Position numbers and translations under genes: made by a program. Under the pieces are notes generated by a model. The model saw nothing but the letters and a program-made list of their open reading frames with translations, was not told where the DNA came from and made no database searches. This document shows, one piece after another, positions 1 through 5,683 of a DNA stretch of 5,683 nucleotides. Source of the stretch: Sphingobacteriales bacterium (GTDB lineage: Bacteria; Bacteroidota; Bacteroidia; Sphingobacteriales; Sphingobacteriaceae); assembly GCA_947478655.1 (NCBI GenBank), contig CANJWU010000079.1, positions 1-5,683 of the forward strand, read 5' to 3'. The first letter of the stretch is position 1. Each line of letters opens with the position of its first letter.

Positions 1-1187
1 CCCACTTCAATCATTTCTTCTTCTAAAAATGCATTGGTGCTGAGGACAAAATCTGGTGCTGCATCTGTTCCCATGTTCAAATACAATTTACAATTTTCGA
101 AATTGTCTGCATTGCCTGTTGTATTAGGAGCGGCAATTAAATCTCTTTTATTATCGTTGTTTACATCAATAAAAAATGCAGCCGGAAAACTCTCCACTAA
201 AATGGGATCTATTGTTGGATAAAACCTGTAGAATGAAGTAAATATAGGGTTGGTATTACTTTCTGTATTCACTAGTAAATACATATTACTACAGCCAATA
301 TCGCCGATTAAAATATCGTTTTTACCATCACCATTCGAATCAAAAACCAATAAAGTAGAGCCCGAGTGTTTGCCACCAGTTAACTTTTTAGTAACTAAAT
401 TTTCGAATTCAGATTTTGTATATTCAGGAATATATCGATTGCCTGTAGCACAAGGTCCGCTTTGGTATTGTAGCGACACATTACAATTTTGATATGATTC
501 TCTAAACCTTCCCCAGCATCTTTTATGTACGATAAAATTATTGACAGAATCTTTGTTACCATAGGTTTCCATCGACATGTTTTTATACATATATATTCCA
601 TCGCCTGCGGTATCGATTCCTAGCTCCATGCTGAGTATATCTACATCGCCATCATCATCTACATCTAAAACAGCTGGAATGTCGGCAGGGCCGCTATATA
701 ACCTGGTAACAAAAGAACCAAAGTCGGCTTGTACATCTCCATTGACTAAACTAAAGGAAATACCATTTATTGTAGTTGAAGTATTTTTATAAATTTTTAC
801 ACCGCCAGGTATAGCTGTAAATATATCTTCTTTGCCATCGCCATTATAATCGACTAATAGCATCCATTCTGTTAGTTTTTTTGGAAATTTAGTAGCGTAT
901 TGTGGTGCATATTCATAAGCAATTTGTCCAGTGATTCCTTTATTAAGGTAGCAACTAATTTTGCCGCCCTCTCGATCAAAAATGACGATATCTTTTTTGC
1001 CATCAAAATCCAAGTCACATGCCGAAAACTGCGGTACATCAAAGCCTCCAGCAAATGGCAAGCTGATATTTTTATTATTTTGATTAACTGGAATCGTATT
1101 TGGGTAGGGGATAAAACCTCCTGTGAAATTTTGTGCTAAGGCGATGTCAACTAAAAAACAACAGGCAAGGAATAATATTTTTTTCAT
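1..1187 (-). CDS. Secreted FG-GAP/VCBS-like repeat protein, 3' end outside the window (partial)
   Basis: Reading the minus strand from the ATG at 1187-1185 gives 395 complete codons with no stop; the frame is still open at base 1, so the C-terminus is missing. The start is firm because the preceding in-frame codon is TAA. Residues 1-18 form a signal peptide (MKK, hydrophobic core, ALA|Q cleavage), although Asp14 within the core is unusual. Calcium-loop-like motifs lie at 58-66 (DLDFDGKKD), 113-121 (DYNGDGKED), 175-183 (DVDDDGDVD), 283-291 (DSNGDGKND) and 341-349 (DVNNDNKRD, which lacks the usual Gly). Such repeats are known to form beta-propeller blades, so an extracellular propeller is inferred; no enzymatic motif is seen. 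It is a paralogue of the gene upstream: a hand alignment of residues 341-371 in both gives 18 identities in 31. By analogy a T9SS sorting domain should lie beyond the left edge, but this is not visible. Ligand or function is unknown. Confidence 0.93.
   Translation of the reverse strand, partial: MKKILFLACCFLVDIALAQNFTGGFIPYPNTIPVNQNNKNISLPFAGGFDVPQFSACDLDFDGKKDIVIFDREGGKISCYLNKGITGQIAYEYAPQYATKFPKKLTEWMLLVDYNGDGKEDIFTAIPGGVKIYKNTSTTINGISFSLVNGDVQADFGSFVTRLYSGPADIPAVLDVDDDGDVDILSMELGIDTAGDGIYMYKNMSMETYGNKDSVNNFIVHKRCWGRFRESYQNCNVSLQYQSGPCATGNRYIPEYTKSEFENLVTKKLTGGKHSGSTLLVFDSNGDGKNDILIGDIGCSNMYLLVNTESNTNPIFTSFYRFYPTIDPILVESFPAAFFIDVNNDNKRDLIAAPNTTGNADNFENCKLYLNMGTDAAPDFVLSTNAFLEEEMIEV
141..1016 (-). 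repeat. Five visible DxDxDG (FG-GAP/VCBS-like) protein repeats in the partial paralogue
   Basis: Asp-rich loops at residues 58-66, 113-121, 175-183, 283-291 and 341-349. They match the first five loops of the paralogue in order and nearly in position; loops four and five begin at residues 283 and 341 in both proteins. The long gap between loops three and four is also shared. The fifth loop, DVNNDNKRD, has Asn where the others have Gly. More repeats probably lie beyond the left edge. Confidence 0.82.
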
Positions 1188-1190
1188 TTA
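1185..1190 (-). other. Abutting stop-start junction (TAA|ATG) between tandem paralogues
   Basis: On the minus strand the stop codon of the 758-residue gene (TAA, 1190-1188) is followed with no spacer by the ATG of the next gene (1187-1185). Both genes are therefore in the same frame, separated by one stop codon. The local sequence is A-rich (AAAAAATAAATGAAAAAAAT) and has no Shine-Dalgarno-like stretch. This implies a shared transcript and probably translational coupling by reinitiation. Confidence 0.9.
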
Positions 1191-1418
1191 TTTTTTGATA
1201 AACTTGGAACTGTAACGGTGTTGATTGGTTTGTATATCTACTACATAAAAACCAGGTACTAAGCTACTACTTTCTAGTTTAATTTGATTGTTTTGTAGGC
1301 TAAATGGAATATCTTTTTTAATTCCCATGAGGTCGGTTACCCTCAACAAATTTAATTTTTCATTCCATGGAATGTCAATGTAAAATATTGATTCACATGG
1401 GTTTGGATAGGATATTAA
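1188..1418 (-). other. T9SS type A C-terminal sorting domain (coding segment)
   Basis: This segment encodes residues 683-758 plus the stop of the 758-residue protein. It starts with LISYPNP, the usual opening of this domain family, continues with the short strand pattern LLRVTDLMG (706-714), then GFYVVDI (738-744), and ends in a basic KFIKK. Domains of this kind direct proteins already in the periplasm to the type IX translocon and are normally cut off by the sortase PorU. Position, length and motif order all agree with the family, so this is a strong call from motifs alone. Confidence 0.88.
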
Positions 1419-3464
1419 GGTATTATTTATAATTTGATTTATTCCAACTGGCGCCGAACTAGCATTCCAATAAATGGCCACCCCACCCCTTGGGGTACCA
1501 GTAATTAATTCTGCTTTTCCATCATCATCTATATCCGCTAAATCTATTTTAAATCCACCATTTGCATAAGAATAAACACCTTGCATCAAATCTACCAAAT
1601 TCGTAATTTTTACATTTGATTGATTGGGATCTGTGTATAAACTATCTAAGGTGTAAACATAACCATTGGCATCACTAAAAATAAATCGATCTCTGTCATT
1701 CGTAAATAGTTTATTTATACAAACAGAGGCCTTGCCACTAGGATATAAAAATAGGTTACCTAAGTTGATTTTATATAAGGAATCGGTCGCTAAAACATAA
1801 GTTGGTTGGCTATTTGACTGCCCTTTTAAAAAATTAATATTATAAAAATTTTCTCCAGAAATTAAATCTTGAATGCCATCTTTATCGAGGTCGTAGGCGG
1901 TAGGGCTGGAGTTATTTCCAATGTCTAAATTGCTAAAGGTGTTTGGAATATAATTTAAATTGAATGTTTGTCCAGCACCTGCACTATTATTAAAATAATA
2001 AAAATTACCATCGCTACTACCTGTTATCATATCGATGTCGCCATCTGCATCTGCATCAAAAAATACTGGCGAAAACTTTTGAATGCCAATACTCGAAAAC
2101 CCAGCATAATCGCGGGTTTGTAACTCATATTTGGGTATTGTTTTAGTACCAATATTTTGATATAAAGTAAGGCCACTTTTATAGCTGCCATTGCTTTGGT
2201 AATAACCCGTGCTACCGATCATGATATCTATTAAACCATCTTGGTTATAATCGACAAAACTTGGGCAAGCACCTTCACCAATGTCTATTTGTTCTTCTGC
2301 TAAAAAGCGTGCATTATCAAAAACATAATAAGGTACACTTGCATTTCCACGATTCAAATACAACCAAACATTTTGAAAGTTCTCGCTAGCATTTGGGGTA
2401 TTCGGGCAAGCAATAATATCTTTTAATCCATCGTTGTTTACATCCATTAAAAATGCTGCCGGAAAGGTGGCAAAATTAATGGGTAAAGTACTCGGAAAGT
2501 TAGTAACAACTTGATTCATGATGGCATTGGTATTATCGCTACCATTAATGGCCAAATACATTTGGTTACAGCCAGCATCACCAATTAAAACATCATTTTT
2601 ACCATCACCGGTAAAGTCATAAACCAAACAAGTAGAACCCGCATGTCTATTACTTTTGTTCGCTAAATTAATATTAGCTTGGTATTCAGAAAGGCTCAAT
2701 TCTGCTTTATTACCCGTGCTACAGGGCGTGCCGGCATAATTTAACAGAATGGTACATCCATTATTATCTTCAATAAATCTTCCCCAACATCTTTTCCAAA
2801 TAACAAAAGTGTCTATACCTGCAATGCCCGTTTTTTCTACCGTTAAATTTTTAAACCACTCAATTGGTTCGCCTGGTGTGATTGTTGCTGTGCCAAATCT
2901 TAAAATGTCTAAGTCGCCATCTCCATCAACATCGGCTATACTTGGTATATCGTTTGATGGTACGCCTATGGCTATGGTAAATTGTGTAGTACTAAATAAA
3001 ATTTGATCTATAATTAATTTAAATTTTAAACCTAAGGAATCTGTTGAAATATTTCGGTAGCATGCAATGCCGCCATTTTTATCACAAAATAAATCTTCTT
3101 TTCCATCTCCATCATAATCCATCATTAACATCCATTCGCCAATTATAGGGAATCGATTATTATAACGAATATCGTATTGGTAATTAATTTCGTTTGGTCC
3201 TCCATAATTTAGGAAACAGGAAAGTTTGGAGCCTTCTCGATCGTGTACAATAATATCTTTTTTACCATCTAAATTGATATCGCAACTGGCAAATTGCGCA
3301 GCGTCTATTCCGCCGGCAAAAGGGGCTTTAAGTGTTTTGCCATTTTCTATTACCGTTATGGCCGCTTTTTGGGTATCATATGGCTTAAAATCTAAAATAT
3401 CCTGTGCATAGCCCGAAAGGGCAAGATTTAAAAGTATAAGGTAAAATCCCAATAATTTTTTCAT
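1188..3464 (-). CDS. T9SS type A sorting domain-containing FG-GAP/VCBS-like repeat protein
   Basis: Complete 758-residue protein. The start is fixed by an in-frame TAG at 3473-3471, three codons upstream of the ATG. Residues 1-20 are a signal peptide (GYA|Q). Nine Asp-rich DxDxDG-type motifs begin at residues 62, 116, 178, 283, 341, 405, 470, 525 and 644, mostly 54-65 apart. The two double-length gaps (178-283 and 525-644) may hold degenerate repeats; one candidate is FTNDRDRFIF near 587. This pattern fits the FG-GAP-like/VCBS repeat families, which form calcium-binding beta-propeller blades. Residues about 683-758 are a T9SS type A sorting domain (YPNP, GFYVVDI, terminal KFIKK). The expected route is Sec export to the periplasm, then T9SS transport across the outer membrane with removal of the C-terminal domain; this is family knowledge. 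The general plan, including blocks such as HAGST and FPAAF, resembles a large Bacteroidota family I recall without an assigned function. No catalytic residues are recognised. The gene is probably cotranscribed with the paralogue that follows it. Confidence 0.96.
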   Translation of the reverse strand: MKKLLGFYLILLNLALSGYAQDILDFKPYDTQKAAITVIENGKTLKAPFAGGIDAAQFASCDINLDGKKDIIVHDREGSKLSCFLNYGGPNEINYQYDIRYNNRFPIIGEWMLMMDYDGDGKEDLFCDKNGGIACYRNISTDSLGLKFKLIIDQILFSTTQFTIAIGVPSNDIPSIADVDGDGDLDILRFGTATITPGEPIEWFKNLTVEKTGIAGIDTFVIWKRCWGRFIEDNNGCTILLNYAGTPCSTGNKAELSLSEYQANINLANKSNRHAGSTCLVYDFTGDGKNDVLIGDAGCNQMYLAINGSDNTNAIMNQVVTNFPSTLPINFATFPAAFLMDVNNDGLKDIIACPNTPNASENFQNVWLYLNRGNASVPYYVFDNARFLAEEQIDIGEGACPSFVDYNQDGLIDIMIGSTGYYQSNGSYKSGLTLYQNIGTKTIPKYELQTRDYAGFSSIGIQKFSPVFFDADADGDIDMITGSSDGNFYYFNNSAGAGQTFNLNYIPNTFSNLDIGNNSSPTAYDLDKDGIQDLISGENFYNINFLKGQSNSQPTYVLATDSLYKINLGNLFLYPSGKASVCINKLFTNDRDRFIFSDANGYVYTLDSLYTDPNQSNVKITNLVDLMQGVYSYANGGFKIDLADIDDDGKAELITGTPRGGVAIYWNASSAPVGINQIINNTLISYPNPCESIFYIDIPWNEKLNLLRVTDLMGIKKDIPFSLQNNQIKLESSSLVPGFYVVDIQTNQHRYSSKFIKK
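1509..3281 (-). repeat. Nine degenerate DxDxDG (FG-GAP/VCBS-like) protein repeats
   Basis: Protein-level repeats, too diverged to be DNA repeats. The Asp-rich loops are at residues 62-70, 116-124, 178-186, 283-291, 341-349, 405-413, 470-478, 525-533 and 644-652 of the 758-residue protein. The fuller unit is visible from about 405 to 540: an Asp loop, then a short hydrophobic strand (DIMIG, DMITG, DLISG), then a strand containing N-G or N-N, then a less conserved stretch. The first eight loops end in Asp; the ninth ends in Glu (DIDDDGKAE). Calcium binding is inferred from the family. Confidence 0.85.
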
Positions 3465-3489
3465 TTTTGTCTAATCAATCCCTATAAAT
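3465..3489. promoter_or_regulatory. 25-bp divergent intergenic region
   Basis: The two start codons (minus-strand ATG at 3464, plus-strand ATG at 3490) are only 25 bp apart. The CTAA at 3471-3474 supplies an in-frame stop upstream of each start: TAG on the minus strand and TAA on the plus strand. No Shine-Dalgarno sequence is seen on either side. The space is too short for two complete promoters, so at least one must lie inside the opposing gene. For the plus-strand gene, TAATTTTT (3453-3460) and CATTTTTG (3462-3469) each differ by one base from the Bacteroidota -7 element TAnnTTTG, but I see no clear -33 TTTG. No match is seen for the minus strand. That a promoter region lies here is inferred from the gene layout. 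Confidence 0.4.
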
Positions 3490-4029
3490 ATGCGAATTAT
3501 TTTATTATTTCTGATCTCTTTTTGTATAACAATTCAGTTGCAAGCCCAACAAACTGTTTATTTTAACTTATCAGAATTATTTCCAATTCAAGATTTTAGT
3601 TTAGCTAGACAAACCCATAATGGTCAAACACAATTAAAAATAATTGCGGAATTAAAAGATGCAAGTATTGATAAAAGTATTGAAGGCAAATACGAGTTTG
3701 TGATTAATGGATTTGTAGAAAAAATTGATTTTAAAAATGGCGCTGCTGCTTTACCAGAAGATATGAAAAGTAATGTGTTATTTATTAAACACGAAACAGC
3801 AAACACCGCTAATTATCATTTATATTATATACTAGCTGGCTTTGTAATTCCAATACCTTTGTGGTTACTCATCGTTATTCCCATTGCTATTGTGGTTATA
3901 GCTTTAATTATTAAAAGAATATTGATGATTTTATTGATACTCTTTTTTGTGCTCTTTTTTGTGACACAAGGAATTGATTTTTCGGCCTTTATTAATTTAA
4001 TGAGCTCGGCCTATCATTCTTTATTTTAA
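3490..4029 (+). CDS. Exported protein of unknown function with a C-terminal membrane region
   Basis: I do not recognise this 179-residue protein. The ATG at 3490 is the first possible start, because an in-frame TAA lies at 3472-3474. Residues 1-19 form a signal peptide (MRII, hydrophobic core, LQA|QQ). Residues 20-110 are a soluble stretch with alternating polar and hydrophobic residues, suggesting a small beta-rich domain, with landmarks GKYEFVINGF (66-75) and FIKHE (98-102). Residues about 112-158 are very hydrophobic, with two Pro-containing turns (IPIP at 120-123, IP at 130-131). A single K-R pair at 142-143 splits them into two probable membrane helices, followed by a short tail (GIDFSAF). 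The predicted topology is an inner-membrane hairpin with the N-terminal domain in the periplasm. It is divergent from the repeat-protein pair and convergent with the Omp85 gene, so it is probably its own transcription unit. Its coding status is strong given the signal peptide and the length of the uninterrupted frame; its role is unknown. Confidence 0.88.
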   Translation: MRIILLFLISFCITIQLQAQQTVYFNLSELFPIQDFSLARQTHNGQTQLKIIAELKDASIDKSIEGKYEFVINGFVEKIDFKNGAAALPEDMKSNVLFIKHETANTANYHLYYILAGFVIPIPLWLLIVIPIAIVVIALIIKRILMILLILFFVLFFVTQGIDFSAFINLMSSAYHSLF

Positions 4030-4035
4030 AGCATT
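4030..4035. other. 6-bp convergent gap with no visible terminator
   Basis: The plus-strand stop (TAA, 4027-4029) and the minus-strand stop (4038-4036) of the Omp85 gene are six bases apart. The surrounding sequence is A/T-rich, but I find no GC-containing hairpin followed by a T-run on either strand. The two transcripts therefore probably overlap at their 3' ends. Confidence 0.7.
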
Positions 4036-5683
4036 TTAGAATGGATAACCAATTCCAAAATTAAAATTAAAGAAGTTATAATTATTAGCGTCTTTCCATA
4101 CATTATTATTGAATTGTTCGATCACCCATCTATTGGCATTTTCGAATCGAGGGTCTCTTAATTTTAAGCCAAGGTCGAATCGGAATAATAGGAATCGATA
4201 ATCTAATCTTAATCCAACACCTGTACCAATAGCCAGCTCTTTATAAAAGGTACTTGGTTTAAAACCTTCTAATTCGTTAGCGTTTTTTTGAATGTCCCAA
4301 ACATTTCCAAAGTCTAAAAAGCTAGCACCTTTTAATTTTGCGCCAATAAATCTTTCTAAAATATCGAAACGGTATTCTATATTTCCTTCGATTTTAAAAT
4401 TACCTGTTTGGTCTAAATTCAAAGAAGAAAGGTCGATATTTCTATAGCCTCCAGGCCCTACAGATCTGGCCCTAAATGCCCTGATACTGTTTGCACCACC
4501 AGTAAAAAACTGTCTTTCAAAAGGCAATACTTTTGAATTCCAATAAGCAAATCCAACGCCGGTATTAAAACGATAAACGATTTGGCTTCTTGTCCCAAAA
4601 TTATTAAAATACCTGGCATCGATTTCTGGTCGGGTAAAATTATAATAGGGGAGATTGAAAAATTCGTATTGGTTTAAATTATTTTTTTGTTCATTTAGTA
4701 ATCGACTTGCCGCATATAAGCCAGTTCCCATTACTTCTAGGTTGAATTTAATATAATAATAATTTTTTTTGAATTGATTGAGTTGTTGATTGCTGATCAC
4801 CAATGAATAGCGTATACCTAGCGTAATATGTGGTTCAAAACTTTCTCTTAAATAAATATTATTGAGGCTATCTAATAAGTTGTTTGCTTCTGTAGATAAA
4901 AAGGAGTTGACAAAATTAATGGTCATTGGTGCAAAAGAATGACTAACATAATTGTTCTGTTTCCACTCGTAACTAAAACTGCTGTTTAATGTTCTTCTAC
5001 TATATTCTGGTCTGTTTTCGCTAATGTAGTTTAAGCCTATGCGTGATTTTGGGTTTGAAAAAAGCACATAAGTTGGTTTGTCTCGAAAGAAAATAAAACC
5101 AGGGAAAGTTAAACTTGCCGATGTATTTGTTTCGCGGCTATTGAAAACAGGAATGCTCGATTGGTTCGCATCTACAAAGGCTTGGGTTTCTAAACCTGCT
5201 CTTATTTTAAATTCAAACACTTCGGCGCCTTTAAAAATATTTCGGTTACTGTAAATAAAATTGGCCGAGGTACCCACATTTTCGGAAGCAACATATCCTT
5301 CCAATTCGGTATTGGTACTTTGTTTTTTAGCTAAGCTTAATTGTACCGAAGCATTTAACTGCGTGCTATCGATGCTGTCTTTTTCGAAATCAATATTGAT
5401 ATATTTAAAAATACCTAAATCTCCTAAACGGTTGTAAGAAAGCAGTAGGTCATCTTCATTGAATTTTTTTCCGCGTTCTAAAAATAACATCCTGCGCAAA
5501 ATTTTAGCTTGTATTTTATTTTTAGTATGAATAAATTTAACATTATTCAATTCAATGGTATCGCTTAATAAACTAGTTTTTATATTATCCGAAATGATGG
5601 TTGTTTCGATATTTTTAAGCTTGAAAGACTCATGTTTATTGGCTTTTTCTGGATTTTCAATAATTACATTAATATCTAATTGA
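4036..5683 (-). CDS. Omp85 (BamA/TamA-family) outer-membrane barrel protein, probably TamL-like, 5' end outside the window (partial)
   Basis: The minus-strand frame is open from the right edge (first full codon 5682-5680) to the TAA at 4038-4036, giving 548 visible residues. A TTG at 5550 could be mistaken for the start, but 44 further in-frame codons precede it and they continue a domain. Visible residues about 18-107 look like the last POTRA domain: a hydrophobic strand, a KILRRML helix, then the LGDLGIF turn. Residues about 125-548 are a 16-strand-type beta-barrel with Omp85 hallmarks: GGANSIRAFRARSVGPGG around 395-412 (the conserved loop-6 Arg motif, here IRAF rather than VRGF), LDFGNVW (456-462), RDPRF (509-513) and a terminal GYPF, the Phe-ended insertion signal. 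Family members insert or assemble outer-membrane proteins. I recall the NSIRAF...GPG form as more typical of the lipidated TamL branch than of Bacteroidota BamA, but the N-terminus that would show a lipobox is missing. The gene is convergent with the membrane protein next door. Confidence 0.93.
   Translation of the reverse strand, partial: QLDINVIIENPEKANKHESFKLKNIETTIISDNIKTSLLSDTIELNNVKFIHTKNKIQAKILRRMLFLERGKKFNEDDLLLSYNRLGDLGIFKYINIDFEKDSIDSTQLNASVQLSLAKKQSTNTELEGYVASENVGTSANFIYSNRNIFKGAEVFEFKIRAGLETQAFVDANQSSIPVFNSRETNTSASLTFPGFIFFRDKPTYVLFSNPKSRIGLNYISENRPEYSRRTLNSSFSYEWKQNNYVSHSFAPMTINFVNSFLSTEANNLLDSLNNIYLRESFEPHITLGIRYSLVISNQQLNQFKKNYYYIKFNLEVMGTGLYAASRLLNEQKNNLNQYEFFNLPYYNFTRPEIDARYFNNFGTRSQIVYRFNTGVGFAYWNSKVLPFERQFFTGGANSIRAFRARSVGPGGYRNIDLSSLNLDQTGNFKIEGNIEYRFDILERFIGAKLKGASFLDFGNVWDIQKNANELEGFKPSTFYKELAIGTGVGLRLDYRFLLFRFDLGLKLRDPRFENANRWVIEQFNNNVWKDANNYNFFNFNFGIGYPF

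Noticed and set aside
250..492. Plus-strand open frames opposite the partial repeat gene (for example 34-222, 250-492, 577-792, 900-1139)
   Set aside because: They lie wholly antisense to a strongly supported coding sequence, have no recognisable domain and no upstream signals. They are shadows.
1161..1172. Possible lipoprotein signal (FLAC, Cys9) in the partial repeat protein
   Set aside because: Only eight residues precede Cys9, too few for a normal lipoprotein signal sequence, and the following ALA|Q gives a standard signal-peptidase I site.
1185..1190. One long gene broken by a nonsense mutation at TAA
   Set aside because: The upstream product ends in a complete sorting domain and the downstream product begins with its own signal peptide, so these are two full genes and not a pseudogene.
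2749..3006. Plus-strand open frames opposite the 758-residue gene (2749-3006, 3226-3411)
   Set aside because: Antisense shadows. Their Ser/Pro-rich stretches come from reading the Asp/Gly/Ile codons of the repeat motifs backwards.
141..3281. DNA-level tandem repeat or CRISPR-like array suggested by recurring ccatcatc-type stretches
   Set aside because: The short recurring stretches are reversed codons of DxDxDG motifs at irregular 160-360 bp spacing inside open frames, with no conserved repeat-spacer pattern.
3624..3806. Minus-strand open frame inside the 179-residue gene
   Set aside because: Fully antisense, 60 residues long with no recognisable domain, while the plus-strand frame has a signal peptide and spans the whole interval between neighbours.
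4021..4040. Hairpin terminator around TTTTAAAGCATTTTAGA
   Set aside because: The possible pairing is short and nearly all A/T, with no stable stem and no following T-run.
5548..5550. TTG at 5550 as the start of a 504-residue protein
   Set aside because: The frame stays open for 44 more codons to the right edge and those residues continue the POTRA-like domain. The visible gene is a 5'-truncated fragment and its true start lies outside the window.

Overview
The window looks like chromosomal DNA from an AT-rich member of the Bacteroidota. Three things support this: a type IX secretion (T9SS) type A sorting domain at the end of one protein, an Omp85 barrel protein with the IRAF/GPGG loop signature common in that phylum, and start sites with no Shine-Dalgarno sequence. 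I cannot place it below phylum level. The window is almost fully coding. The only gaps are 25 bp (3465-3489) and 6 bp (4030-4035), so no stretch over 300 bases lacks a gene. I see no RNA gene, mobile element, CRISPR array or attachment site.

Layout from left to right. (1) Positions 1-1187, minus strand: the N-terminal 395 complete codons of a secreted FG-GAP/VCBS-like repeat protein, cut by the left edge. (2) Positions 1188-3464, minus strand: a complete 758-residue paralogue with a signal peptide, nine clear DxDxDG calcium-loop repeats and a C-terminal T9SS sorting domain. The stop codon of gene 2 directly abuts the ATG of gene 1 (TAA|ATG) in the same reading frame, so the pair is a tandem duplication and very probably one transcript read 3464 to 1. 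(3) Positions 3490-4029, plus strand: an unrecognised 179-residue protein with a signal peptide, a small exported domain and a very hydrophobic C-terminal membrane region, divergent from gene 2. (4) Positions 4036-5683, minus strand: the C-terminal 548 residues of an Omp85 (BamA/TamA-family, probably TamL-like) outer-membrane protein, convergent with gene 3 and cut by the right edge.

All four products are predicted to be cell-envelope or secreted proteins. The two repeat proteins probably leave the periplasm through the T9SS and end up on the cell surface or in the medium. The Omp85 protein probably works in outer-membrane biogenesis. Nothing in the sequence shows that it acts on its neighbours. 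I find no convincing new multi-gene system. The most useful leads are the same-frame TAA|ATG paralogue junction, the cysteine cluster conserved between the paralogues, and the unidentified membrane protein.
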